64,000 bases of DNA from Calliopsis andreniformis (GCF_051401765.1 NW_027480423.1:11780001-11844000); one strand, 5' to 3'; positions 1 to 12,436 are shown, counted from the stretch's first letter. A program made the numbers and translations. The notes: generated by a model from the sequence alone, not told the origin.

Positions 1-963
1 AACGAAGAAATGACCATAACTTTCACACTCGTAGCAATTATTCGTTTGATACAATGGAAAAACTGTTCTATTTATTTTGTATTTAATGCTTCGGGCGGTG
101 GCTTCTAAGGCCCTAACTATTCGATCAGGTGGAGCAACGCCCTAGAGTGAAGCCTAGGTTGCCCGGAACGTAGAAATGACCATAACTTTCACACTGGTTG
201 CTATTATTCGTTTTGTACGATGGAAAACCCGTTATATTTATATTGTATTTTATGCTTCTGGCGTTGACTTCTGAGGCCGTGGCTATTCGATGTGGTGGAA
301 GAACGGCATAGAGTGAAGCCTAGGTAGCCCTGAACGTAGATATGTCCATATCTTTCACACAGTTTGCAATTATTCCTTTTATACGATGGAACAGCTGTTG
401 TATTTATATCGTATTTTATGCTTCTGGCGTTGACTTCTAAGGACCTAACTATTCGGTCTGGTGGATCAACGCCCTAGAGTGAAGCCTAGGTTGCCCGGAA
501 CGTAGAAATAACCATAACTTTCGCACTGGTTGGAATTATTCGTTTTATACGATGGAGAAGCTGTTGTATTTATATCGTATTTTATGCTTCTGGCGTTGAC
601 TTCTTAGGCCCTAACTATTCCATCTGGTGGAACAACGCCCTAGGGTGAAGTCTAGGTTGCCCGGAAAGTAGAAATCACCATAACTTTCACACTGGTAGCA
701 ATTATTCGTTTTATACGATGGAAAAACTGTTCTATTTATTTTATATTTTATTCTTCGGGCGTTGACTTCTAAGGCCCTAACTATCCGATCTGGTGGAGCA
801 ACGCCCTAGGGTGAAGCCTAGGTTGCCCGGTACGTAGAAATGACCATAAGTTTCATACTGGTTGCAATTATTCGTTTTACACGATGGAAAAACTGTTGTA
901 TTTATATTGTATTTTATGCTTCGGGCGTTGACTTCTAAGGCCCTAACTATTCGATCTGGCAGA

Positions 964-992
964 GCAACGCCCTAGAGTGAAGCCTAGGTTGC
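964..992 (+). other. Representative dyad (imperfect hairpin) found in most monomers
   Basis: GCAAC at 964-968 can pair with GTTGC at 988-992, and CTAG at 972-975 with CTAG at 984-987. There is a 3-nt bulge (gcc) and an 8-nt loop. That is nine base pairs in 29 nt. The same bases recur at monomer positions 135-163 in most copies. In the Z-type monomers (gcctcagagttaag with aggatgc) both arms are broken. A role in DNA folding is inference. Confidence 0.6.
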
Positions 993-995
993 CCG

Positions 996-1161
996 GTACG
1001 TAGAAATGACCATAAGTTTCATACTGGTTGCAATTATTCGTTTTATACGATGGAAAAACTGTTGTATTTATATTGCATTTTATGCTTCTGGCGTTCACTT
1101 CTTAGGCCCTAACTATTCGATCTGGTGGTACAACGCCCTAGGGTGAAGCCTAGGTTGCCAG
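996..1161 (+). repeat. Representative satellite monomer (166 bp)
   Basis: This is one full monomer, counted from the g of the gaacgtag landmark (here gtacgtag). Using consensus positions within the monomer: 1-20 holds the gaacgtagaaatgacc landmark; 42-58 holds the TTCG-TTTT-A-TA-CG motif; 69-87 is an AT-rich stretch; 95-101 is GGCGTTG; 135-163 is an imperfect hairpin that includes the palindrome CCTAGG (an AvrII site, present in most monomers). The consensus has 68 G+C out of 166 by hand count. The next monomer starts at 1162. Confidence 0.95.
1037..1053 (+). other. Representative CENP-B-box-like motif (7 of 9 core bases)
   Basis: Known core of the mammalian CENP-B box: TTCG, four any, A, two any, CGGG. 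Here the monomer reads TTCG-TTTT-A-TA-CGAT, matching TTCG, A and CG. It sits at monomer positions 42-58 in the majority type. CENP-B is well established in mammals, and CENP-B-like proteins exist in other lineages. Whether any protein binds here is unknown, and a chance match is possible. Confidence 0.3.
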
Positions 1162-1556
1162 GAACGTGGAAATGACCATAACTTTTACACTGACAGCAAT
1201 TATTCGTTTTATACAATGGAAAAACCGTTCTATTTATTTTGTATTTTATGCTTCGGGCGTTGACATCTAAGGCCCCAACTGTTTGATCTGGTGGAGCAAC
1301 GCCCTAGAGTGAAGCCTAGGTTGCCTGGAACGTAGAAATGACCATCACTTTCACACGGGTTGCAATTATTCCTGTTATAGGATGGAAAGACTGTTGTATT
1401 TTTATTGTATTTTATACTTCAGGCGTTGACTTCTGAGGCCGTAGCTATTCGATGTGGTGGAAGAACGCCATACAGTGAAGCCTAGGTTGCCCGGACCGTA
1501 GAAATGACCATAACCTTCACACTGGTTGCAATTATTTGTTTTATACGATGGAAAAG

Positions 1557-3049
1557 CTGTTGTATTTATATCGTATTTTATGCTTCTGGCGTTGACTTCT
1601 TAGGCCCTAACTATTCCATCTGGTGGAACAACGCCCTAGAGTAAAGCCCAGGATGCGCGGAACGAAGAAATGACCATAACTTTCACACTCGTAGCAATTA
1701 TTCGTTTGATACAATGGAAAAACCGTTCTATTTATTTTGTATTTAATGTTTCGGGCGTTGGCTTCTAAGGCCCTAACTATTCGATCAGGTGGAGCAACGC
1801 CCTAGAGTGAAGCCTAGGTTGCCCGAAATGTAGAAATGGCCATAACTTTCACACTGGTTGCAATTATTCATTTTATACGATGGAAAAACTGTTGTACTTA
1901 TATTGTATTTTAATCTTATGGCGTTGAATTCTAAGTCCCTAGCGATTCGATCTGGTGGAGCAACGCCCTAGAGTGAAACCTACTTTACCCGGAACGTAGA
2001 AATGTCCAGTACTTTCATACTGTTTGCATTTATTCCTGTTATACGATGGAAAAACTTTTGCATCTTTATTGTATTTTATGCTTCTGGCGTTGACTTCTAA
2101 GGCCCTAGCTATTCGATTTGGTGGAGCACCGCCCTGGACTGAAGCCTAGGTTGCCCGGAACGTAGAAATGACCATAACTTTCACACTGGTAGCAATTTTT
2201 CTTTTTGTACGATGGAAAAACTGTTTTACTTATCTTGTATTTTAAGCTTCGGGCGTTGACGTCTAAGGCCCTAACTATTCGATCTGGTGGAACAACGGCC
2301 TAGGGTGAAGCCTAGGTTGCCCGGAACGTAGAAATGACCATCACTTTCACACTGGTTGCAATTATTCGTTTTATACGATGGAAAAACTGTTGCATCTTTA
2401 TCGTATTTTATGCTTCTGGAGTCGACTTCTTAGGCCCTAACTGTTTGATCTGGTGGAGCACCGCCCTAGAGTGAAGCCTAGGTTGCCCGGAACGCAGAAA
2501 TAACCATAACTTTTACACTGGTAGCAATTATTCGTTTTATACAATGGAAAAACTGTTCTATTTATTTTGTATTTAATGCTTCGGGCGTAGACTTCTAAGG
2601 CCCTAACTGTTTGATCTGGTGGAGCAACGCCCTAGGGTGAAGCCTAGGCTGCCGGAACGTAGAAATAACCAGTACTTTCACACTGGTTGCAGTTATTCGT
2701 TTTATACAATGGAACTACTGTTCTATTTATTTTGCATTTTATGCTTCGGGCGATGACTTCTAAGGCCCTAACTATTCGATCTGGTGGAGCAACGCCCTAG
2801 AGTGAAGCCTAGGTTGATCGGAACGTAGAAACGACCATTACCTTCACACTGTTTGCAATTATTCATTTTATACGATGGCAAAGCTGTTGTATTTATATTG
2901 TATTTTATGCTTCCGGCGTTAACTTCTAAGGCCGTAGCTATCAGATTTGGAGCAGCAATGCCCTAGAGTGACGCGTAGGTTGCCCGGAACGTAGAAATGA
3001 CCATTACTTTCACACTGTTTGCAATTATTCGTTTTATACGATGGAAAAT
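1557..3049 (+). repeat. 9-monomer block, copy 1 (1493 bp)
   Basis: From 1557 to about 2999 the sequence repeats at 3050-4492 with a constant offset of 1493 bp, which is nine monomers minus one base. I found only two differences by eye: A at 2116 against G at 3609, and C at 2229 against T at 3722. Rare variants are preserved in order, including gtaaagcccaggatgcgcgg, attttaatcttatggcg and atcagatttggagcagc. Copying was therefore of the whole block and not of single monomers. Confidence 0.93.
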
Positions 3050-4492
3050 CTGTTGTATTTATATCGTATTTTATGCTTCTGGCGTTGACTTCTTAGGCCC
3101 TAACTATTCCATCTGGTGGAACAACGCCCTAGAGTAAAGCCCAGGATGCGCGGAACGAAGAAATGACCATAACTTTCACACTCGTAGCAATTATTCGTTT
3201 GATACAATGGAAAAACCGTTCTATTTATTTTGTATTTAATGTTTCGGGCGTTGGCTTCTAAGGCCCTAACTATTCGATCAGGTGGAGCAACGCCCTAGAG
3301 TGAAGCCTAGGTTGCCCGAAATGTAGAAATGGCCATAACTTTCACACTGGTTGCAATTATTCATTTTATACGATGGAAAAACTGTTGTACTTATATTGTA
3401 TTTTAATCTTATGGCGTTGAATTCTAAGTCCCTAGCGATTCGATCTGGTGGAGCAACGCCCTAGAGTGAAACCTACTTTACCCGGAACGTAGAAATGTCC
3501 AGTACTTTCATACTGTTTGCATTTATTCCTGTTATACGATGGAAAAACTTTTGCATCTTTATTGTATTTTATGCTTCTGGCGTTGACTTCTAAGGCCCTA
3601 GCTATTCGGTTTGGTGGAGCACCGCCCTGGACTGAAGCCTAGGTTGCCCGGAACGTAGAAATGACCATAACTTTCACACTGGTAGCAATTTTTCTTTTTG
3701 TACGATGGAAAAACTGTTTTATTTATCTTGTATTTTAAGCTTCGGGCGTTGACGTCTAAGGCCCTAACTATTCGATCTGGTGGAACAACGGCCTAGGGTG
3801 AAGCCTAGGTTGCCCGGAACGTAGAAATGACCATCACTTTCACACTGGTTGCAATTATTCGTTTTATACGATGGAAAAACTGTTGCATCTTTATCGTATT
3901 TTATGCTTCTGGAGTCGACTTCTTAGGCCCTAACTGTTTGATCTGGTGGAGCACCGCCCTAGAGTGAAGCCTAGGTTGCCCGGAACGCAGAAATAACCAT
4001 AACTTTTACACTGGTAGCAATTATTCGTTTTATACAATGGAAAAACTGTTCTATTTATTTTGTATTTAATGCTTCGGGCGTAGACTTCTAAGGCCCTAAC
4101 TGTTTGATCTGGTGGAGCAACGCCCTAGGGTGAAGCCTAGGCTGCCGGAACGTAGAAATAACCAGTACTTTCACACTGGTTGCAGTTATTCGTTTTATAC
4201 AATGGAACTACTGTTCTATTTATTTTGCATTTTATGCTTCGGGCGATGACTTCTAAGGCCCTAACTATTCGATCTGGTGGAGCAACGCCCTAGAGTGAAG
4301 CCTAGGTTGATCGGAACGTAGAAACGACCATTACCTTCACACTGTTTGCAATTATTCATTTTATACGATGGCAAAGCTGTTGTATTTATATTGTATTTTA
4401 TGCTTCCGGCGTTAACTTCTAAGGCCGTAGCTATCAGATTTGGAGCAGCAATGCCCTAGAGTGACGCGTAGGTTGCCCGGAACGTAGAAATG
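3050..4492 (+). repeat. 9-monomer block, copy 2
   Basis: Near-identical second copy of the block that begins at 1557. Identity stops after gtagaaatg at 4492, where copy 1 continues with accattac and this copy with gtcattac. The near-perfect match implies a recent duplication, or an assembly duplication that read depth would reveal. Confidence 0.93.
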
Positions 4493-5924
4493 GTCATTAC
4501 TTTCGCACTGGTTGCAATTAGTCATGCTATACGATGGAAAATCAGTTGCATTTTTATTGTATTTTATGCTTCTGGCGTTAGCTTCTAAGGATGTGGCTTT
4601 TAGCTGCGGTGGATCAACGCCGTAGAGTGACGCCTAGGTTGCCCGGCACGTAGAAATGACCATTACTTTCACAATGTTTGCAATTATTCATTTTATACGA
4701 TGGTAATCTGTTGTACTTATATTGCATTTTATTCTTCTGGCGTCGACTTCTTAGGCCCTAACTACTCGATCTGGTGGAACAACGATCTAGAGTGAAGCCT
4801 AGGTTGCCAGGAACGTAGAAATGACCATTACTTTCGCACTGTTTGCTAATATACATTATATACGATGGAAAGGCTGTTGTATTTATATTGTATTTTATGC
4901 TTCTGGCGTTGACTTCTTAGGCCCTAACTATTTAACCTGGTGGAGCACCGCCCTAGAGTGAAGACTAGGTTGCCCGGGACGTAGAATATACCATTACCTT
5001 CACACTGGTTGCAATTATTCCTGTTATACGATGGAAAAACTGTTGCATCTTTAATGTGTTTTATGCTTCTGGCGTTGACTTCTTAGGCCCTAACTATTCC
5101 GTCTGGTGGAACAACGCCCTAGAGTGAAGCCTAGGTTGCCCGGAACGTAGAAATGACCATAACTTCACACTGGCAGCAATTATTCATGCTATACGATGGA
5201 AAAGCTGTTGTATTTATATCGTATTTTATGCTGCTGGCGTTGACTTCTTAGGCCCTAACTATTCCATCTGGTCGAGCAACGCCCTAGGGTGAGGCCTAGG
5301 TTGCCCGGAACGTAGAAATGACCATTACCTTCACACTGGTTGCAATTACTCCTGTTATACGATGGAAAAACTGTTGCATCTTTATTGTATTTTATGGATC
5401 TGGCGTTGACTTCTTAGGCCCCAACTATTCGATCTGGTGGAGCAACGTCCTAGAGTGAAGCCTAGGTTGCCCGGAACGTACAAATGACCATGACATTCAC
5501 ACTGGTTACCATTATTCGTTTTATACGATGGAAAAGCTGTTGTATTTATATCGTATTTTATGCTTCTGGCGCTGACTTCTTAGACCCTAATTATTCCATC
5601 TGGTAGAACAACGCCCTAGAGTGACGCCTAGGTTACCCGGAACGTAGAAATGACCATTACTTTCACACTGTTTGCAATTATTCATTTTATACGATGGAAA
5701 AGCTGTTGTATTTATATTGTATTTTATGCTCCTGGCGTTGACTTCTAAGGCCGTAGCTATTAGATGTGGTGGAGCAACGCCCTAGAGTGACGCCTAGGTT
5801 GACCGGAACGTAGAAATGACCATTACTTTCACAATGTCTGCAATTATTCGTTTTCTACGATGGAAAAGCTGTTGTATTTGTATCGTATTTTATGCTTCTG
5901 GCGTTGACTTCCTAGACCCTAACT
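4493..5924 (+). repeat. Diverged monomer zone between the 9-monomer block and HOR A
   Basis: About nine monomers without a recognisable higher-order period. It contains varied forms of the central motif site, for example gtcatgctatacg near 4521, atacattatatacg near 4850 and ttcctgttatacg near 5020. Several monomers resemble members of HOR families A and B: one near 4570-4640 resembles the gcgttagcttctaagg monomers of family B. No gene is visible. The frame at 5816-6073 is a chance opening across this zone and HOR A. Confidence 0.75.
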
Positions 5925-8577
5925 ATTCCATCTGGTGGAGCAACGCCCTAGTGTCAAGCCTAGGTTGCCCGGAACGTAGAAATGACCATTACTTTCACAA
6001 TGTTCGCAATCATTCATTTTATACGATGGAAAGACTGTTGTACTTATATTGTATTTTATGCTTCGGGCGTTGACTTCTAAGGCCCTAACTATTCGATTTG
6101 GTGGAGCAACGCCCTACAGTGAAGTCTAGGTTGCCCGGAACGTAGAAATGACCATTACTTTCACAATATTTGCAATTACTCACTTTATACAATGGAAAAA
6201 CTGTTGTACTTATATCGTATTTTATTCTTCTGGCGTTGACTTCTTTGGCCCTGTCTGCTCGATCTGGTGGAACAGCGCGCTAGAATGAAGCCTATGTTGC
6301 CCGGAACGTAGAAATGACCATTACTTTCACACTGTCTGCAAACATACATTATATACGATGGAAAAGCTGTTGCACTTATATTGTAATTTATGCTTCGGGC
6401 GTTGACTTGTAAGGCCCTAGCTATTCGATCTGGTGGAGCAACGGCCTAGAGTGAAGCCTAGGTTGCCCGGAACGTAGAAATGACCATAACTTTCACACTG
6501 GTTGCCATTATTCGTTTTATACGATGGAAAAGCTTTTGTATTTATATCGAATTTTATGCTGCTGGCGTCGACTTCTTAGGCCCCAACTATTCCATCTGGT
6601 GGAACAACGACCTATGGTGAAGCCTAGGTTGCCCGGGACGTAGAAATGACCATAACTTTCACCCTGGAAGCAATTATTCGTTTTATACATGGAAAAGCTG
6701 TTCTATTTATTTTGTATGTTATGCTTCGGGCGTTGACTTCTAAGGCCCTAGCTATTCGATCTGGTGGAGCAACGCCCTAGAGTGAAACCTAGGTTACCCG
6801 GAACGTAGAAATGACCAGTACCTTCACACTGTTTGCAGTTATTCCTGTTGTACGATGGAAAAACTGTTGCATCTTTATTGTATTTCATGCTTCTGGCGTT
6901 GACTTCTAAGGCCCTAACTATTCGATCTGGTGGAGTAACGCCCTAGGGTGACGCCTAGGTTACCCGGAACGTAGAAATGACCATTACTTACACACTGTTT
7001 GCAATTATTCGTTTTATACGATGGGAAAACTGTTGCACCTTTATTGTATTTCATGCATCTGGCGTTGACATCTAAGGCCCTAACTATTCGATCTGGTGGA
7101 GCAAGGCCCTAGAGTGAAGCCTAGGTTGCCCGGAACGTAGAAATGACCAGTACTTTCACACTGGTTGCAGTTATTCGTTTTATACAATGAAAAACTGTTC
7201 TATTTATTATGAATTTTATGCTTCGGGCGCTGACTTCTAAGGCCCTAACTATTCGATCTGGTGGAGCAACGCCCTATAGTGAAGCCTAGGTTGCCCGGAA
7301 CGTATAAATGACCATAACATTCACACTGGTTACCATTATTCGTTTTATATGATGGAAAAGCTGTTGTATTTATGTCGTATTTTATGCTTCTGACGTCGAC
7401 TTCTAAGGCACTAACTATTCGCTCAGGTGGAGCAACGCCCTAGAGTGAAGCCTAGGTTGTCCGGAACGTACAAATGACCATTACATTCACACTGGTTGCA
7501 ATTATTCCTGTTATACGATGGAAAAACTGTTGCATCTTTATTGTATTTTATGCTTCTGGCGTTGACTTCTTAGGCCCTAACTATTCGATCTGGTGGAGCA
7601 ACGCCCTAGAGTGAAGCCTAGGTTGTCCGGAACGTACAAATGACCATTACTTTCACACTGGTTGCAATTATTCATGCTATACGATTGAAGAACAGTTGCA
7701 TTTTTATTGTATTTGCTGCTTCTGTATTTGAATTCTAAGGTCCTAGCTATTCGATCTGGTGGGGCAACGCCTCAGTGTTAAGCCTAGGATGCCCGAAACG
7801 TCGAAATGGTCATTACTTTCGCACTGGTTGCAAATATTCCTGTTATACGATGGTAAAACTGTTGTATTTTTATTGTATTGTATGCTTCAGGCGATGACTT
7901 CTAAGGCCCTAACTATTCGATCTGTTGGAACAACGCCCTGGAGCGAAGCCTAGGTTGCCCGGAACGTAGAAATGACCATAACTTCACACTGGTTGCTATT
8001 ATTCGTCTTATACGATGAAAAAACTGTTATATTTATATTGCATTTTATGCTTCTAGCATTGACTTCTTAGGCCCTAACTATTCGATCTGTTGGAAAAACG
8101 CCCTAGAGTGAAGCCTGCGATGCCCGGAACGTAGAAATGATCATTACCTTCACGCTTGTTGCAATTATTCCTGTTATACGATGAAAAAACTGTTGTATTT
8201 TTATTGCTTTTTTTCCTTCAGGCGTTGACTTCTAAGGCCGTAGCTATTCGATGTGGTGGAGCAACGTCCTACAGTGACGTCTAGGTTGCCCGGAACGTAG
8301 AAATGATGATTACTTTCACAATGTTTGCAATTATTCACTTTATACAATGGAAAAACTGTTGTACTTATATCGTCTTTTATTCTTCTGGCGTTGACTTCTT
8401 AGGCCCTGTCTGTTCGATCTGGTGGAACAGCGCCCTAGAATGAAGCCTAGGTAGCCCGGAACGTAGAAATGACTATTACTTTCACTCTGTTTGCAAATAT
8501 ACATTATATACGATGGAAAAGCTGTTGCACTTATATTGTAATTTATGCTTCGGGCGTTGACTTCTAAGGCCCTAGCT
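5925..8577 (+). repeat. HOR A copy 1 (16 monomers, 2653 bp)
   Basis: Offsets from this copy to the next are constant: gaagtctagg at 6121 recurs at 8774, and gttgacttgt at 6401 recurs at 9054, both 2653 bp away. That is 16 monomers minus three bases. The unit begins at the ctattccatctggtggagc monomer carrying the ctagtgtcaagcc variant. This copy differs from copy 2 by scattered bases and by a replaced patch at about 7666-7952. Its last monomers (7953-8577) are colinear with a cassette of HOR family B. Confidence 0.92.
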
Positions 8578-11230
8578 ATTCCATCTGGTGGAGCAACGCC
8601 CTAGTGTCAAGCCTAGGTTGCCCGGAACGTAGAAATGACCATTACTTTCACAATGTTCGCAATCATTCATTTTATACGATGGAAAGACTGTTGTACTTAT
8701 ATTGTATTTTATGCTTCGGGCGTTGACTTCTAAGGCCCTAACTATTCGATTTGGTGGAGCAACGCCCTACAGTGAAGTCTAGGTTGCCCGGAACGTAGAA
8801 ATGACCATTACTTTCACAATGTTTGCAATTACTCACTTTATACAATGGAAAAACTGTTGTACTTATATCGTATTTTATTCTTCTGGCGTTGACTTCTTTG
8901 GCCCTGTCTGCTCGATCTGGTGGAACAGCGCGCTAGAATGAAGCCTATGTTGCCCGGAACGTAGAAATGACCATTACTTTCACACTGTTTGCAAATATAC
9001 ATTATATACGATGGAAAAGCTGTTGCACTTATATTGTAATTTATGCTTCGGGCGTTGACTTGTAAGGCCCTAGCTATTCGATCTGGTGGAGCAACGGCCT
9101 AGAGTGAAGCCTAGGTTGCCCGGAACGTAGAAATGACCATAACTTTCACACTGGTTGCCATTATTCGTTTTATACGATGGAAAAGCTGTTGTATTTATAT
9201 CGAATTTTATGCTGCTGGCGTCGACTTCTTAGGCCCCAACTATTCCATCTGGTGGAACAACGACCTATGGTGAACCCTAGGTTGCCCGGGACGTAGAAAT
9301 GACCATAACTTTCACCCTGGAAGCAATTATTCGTTTTATACATGGAAAAGCTGTTCTATTTATTTTGTATGTTATGCTTCGGGCGTTGACTTCTAAGGCC
9401 CTAGCTATTCGATCTGGTGGAGCAACGCCCTAGAGTGAAACCTAGGTTACCCGGAACGTAGAAATGACCAGTACCTTCACAGTGTTTGCAGTTATTCCTG
9501 TTGTACGATGGAAAAACTGTTGCATCTTTATTGTATTTCATGCTTCTGGCTTTGACTTCTAAGGCCCTAACTATTCGATCTGGTGGAGTAACGCCCTAGG
9601 GTGACGCCTAGGTTACCCGGAACGTAGAAATGACCATTACTTACACACTGTTTGCAATTATTCGTTTTATACGATGGGAAAACTGTTGCACCTTTATTGT
9701 ATTTCATGCATCTGGCGTTGACATCTAAGGCCCTAACTATTCGATCTGGTGGAGCAAGGCCCTAGAGTGAAGCCTAGGTTGCCCGGAACGTAGAAATGAC
9801 CAGTACTTTCACACTGGTTGCAGTTATTCGTTTTATACAATGAAAAACTGTTCTATTTATTATGAATTTTATGCTTCGGGCGCTGACTTCTAAGGCCCTA
9901 ACTATTCGATCTGGTGGAGTAACGCCCTATAGTGAAGCCTAGGTTGCCCGGAACGTATAAATGACCATAACATTCACACTGGTTACCATTATTCGTTTTA
10001 TACGATGGAAAAGCTGTTGTATTTATGTCGTATTTTATGCTTCTGACGTCGACTTCTAAGGCACTAACTATTCGCTCAGGTGGAGCAACGCCCTAGAGTG
10101 AAGCCTAGGTTGTCCGGAACGTACAAATGACCATTACATTCACACTGGTTGCAATTATTCCTGTTATACGATGGAAAAACTGTTGCATCTTTATTGTATT
10201 TTATGCTTCTGGCGTTGACTTCTTAGGCCCTAACTATTCGATCTGGTGGAGCAACGCCCTAGAGTGAAGCCTAGGTTGTCCGGAACGTACAAATGACCAT
10301 TACTTTCACACTGGTTGCCATTATTCGTTTTATACGATGGAAGAGCTGTTGTATTTATGTCGTATTTCATGCTTCTGACGTCGACTTCTAAGGCACTAAC
10401 TATTCGCTCAGGTGGAGCAACGCCCTAGAGTGAAGCCTAGGTTGTCCGGAACGTACAAATGACCATTACATTCACACTGGTTGCAATTATTCCTGTTATA
10501 CGATGGAAAAACTGTTGCATCTTTATTGTATTTTATGCTTCTGGCGTTGACTTCTTAGGCCCTAACTATTCGATCTGGTGGAGCAACGTCCTAGAGTGAA
10601 GCCTAGGTTGCCCGGAACGTAGAAATGACCATAACTTTCACACTGGTTGCTATTATTCGTCTTATACGATGAAAAAACTGTTATATTTATATTGCATTTT
10701 ATGCTTCTAGCATTGACTTCTTAGGCCCTAACTATTCGATCTGTTGGAACAACGCCCTAGAGTGAAGCCTGCGATGCCCGGAACGTAGAAATGATCATTA
10801 CCTTCACGCTTGTTGCAATTATTCCTGTTATACGATGAAAAAACTGTTGTATTTTTATTGCTTTTTTTCCTTCAGGCGTTGACTTCTAAGGCCGTAGCTA
10901 TTCGATGTGGTGGAGCAACGTCCTACAGTGACGTCTAGGTTGCCCGGAACGTAGAAATGATGATTACTTTCACAATGTTTGCAATTATTCACTTTATACA
11001 ATGGAAAAACTGTTGTACTTATATCGTCTTTTATTCTTCTGGCGTTGACTTCTTAGGCCCTGTCTGTTCGATCTGGTGGAACAGCGCCCTAGAATGAAGC
11101 CTAGGTAGCCCGGAACGTAGAAATGACTATTACTTTCACTCTGTTTGCAAATATACATTATATACGATGGAAAAGCTGTTGCACTTATATTGTAATTTAT
11201 GCTTCGGGCGTTGACTTCTAAGGCCCTAGC
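8578..11230 (+). repeat. HOR A copy 2 (16 monomers)
   Basis: Second copy of the 2653-bp unit. Point differences from copy 1 include agctgttgta here against agcttttgta near 6531. At about 10319-10605 this copy carries a repeat of its own preceding two monomers (offset 332 bp, seen in the gtccggaacgtacaaatg and cgctcaggtgg variants), where copy 1 has unrelated monomer types. The total length is unchanged, so this was a replacement or a balanced gain and loss. Confidence 0.92.
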
Positions 11231-11607
11231 TATTCCATCTGGAGGAGCAACGCCCTAGTGTCAAGCCTAGGTTGCCCGGAACGTAGAAATGACCATTACT
11301 TTCACAATGTTCGCAATCATTCATTTTATACGATGGAAAGACTGTTGTACTTATATTGTATTTTATGCTTCGGGCGTTGACTTCTAAGGCCCTAACTATT
11401 CGATTTGGTGGAGCAACGCCCTACAGTGAAGTCTAGGTTGCCCGGAACGTAGAAATGACCATTACTTTCACAATGTTTGCAATTACTCACTTTATACAAT
11501 GGAAAAACTGTTGTACTTATATCGTATTTTATTCTTCTGGCGTTGACTTCTTTGGCCCTGTCTGCTCGATCTGGTGGAACAGCGCGCTAGAATGAAGCCT
11601 ATGTTGC

Positions 11608-12436
11608 CCGGAACGTAGAAATGACCATTACTTTCACACTGTTTGCAAATATACATTATATACGATGGAAAAGCTGTTGCACTTATATTGTAATTTATGC
11701 TTCGGGCGTTGACTTGTAAGGCCCTAGCTATTCGATCTGGTGGAGCAACGGCCTAGAGTGAAGCCTAGGTTGCCCGGAACGTAGAAATGACCATAACTTT
11801 CACACTGGTTGCCATTATTCGTTTTATACGATGGAAAAGCTGTTGTATTTATATCGAATTTTATGCTGCTGGCGTCGACTTCTTAGGCCCCAACTATTCC
11901 ATCTGGTGGAACAACGACCTATGGTGAAGCCTAGTTTGCCCGGGACGTAGAAATGACCATAACTTTCACCCTGGAAGCAATTATTGGTTTTATACATGGA
12001 AAAGCTGTTCTATTTATTTTGTATGTTATGCTTCGGGCGTTGACTTCTAAGGCCCTAGCTATTCGATCTGGTGGAGCAACGCCCTAGAGTGAAACCTAGG
12101 TTACCCGGAACGTAGAAATGACCAGTACCTTCACACTGTTTGCAGTTATTCCTGTTGTACGATGGAAAAACTGTTGCATCTTTATTGTATTTCATGCTTC
12201 TGGCGTTGACTTCTAAGGCCCTAACTATTCGATCTGGTGGAGTAACGCCCTAGGGTGACGCCTAGGTTACCCGGAACGTAGAAATGACCATTACTTACAC
12301 ACTGTTTGCAATTATTCGTTTTATACGATGGGAAAACTGTTGCACCTTTATTGTATTTCATGCATCTGGCGTTGACATCTAAGGCCCTAACTATTCGATC
12401 TGGTGGAGCAAGGCCCTAGAGTGAAGCCTAGGTTGC
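11608..12436 (+). repeat. 5-monomer duplication inside HOR A copy 3, first copy (829 bp)
   Basis: The marker gttgacttgtaag lies at 11708 here and again at 12537, an offset of 829 bp. The five monomers follow in the same order in both copies. The breakpoints lie within shared landmark sequence, so the edges are uncertain by about 20 bp. Confidence 0.9.

Larger units (their letters stand above)
1..1556 (+). repeat. Diverged monomer zone, left edge
   Basis: About nine monomers with no clear multi-monomer repeat among themselves. The first monomer (about 1-165) is of the same type as those at about 1660-1825 and 3153-3318: it shares gaacgaagaaatg, the ttcgtttgatacaatgg variant and the cgatcaggtgg variant. 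The adjacent monomers at 830 and 996 also share the gtacgtag start and the aagtttcatactgg variant, which suggests a local single-monomer duplication. No gene or other element is visible here. Confidence 0.8.

Noticed and set aside
981..992. CCTAGG palindrome as a protein-binding operator
   Set aside because: It is part of the monomer consensus and occurs in nearly every copy. Without other evidence it is simply repeat sequence, though it contributes to the dyad reported above.
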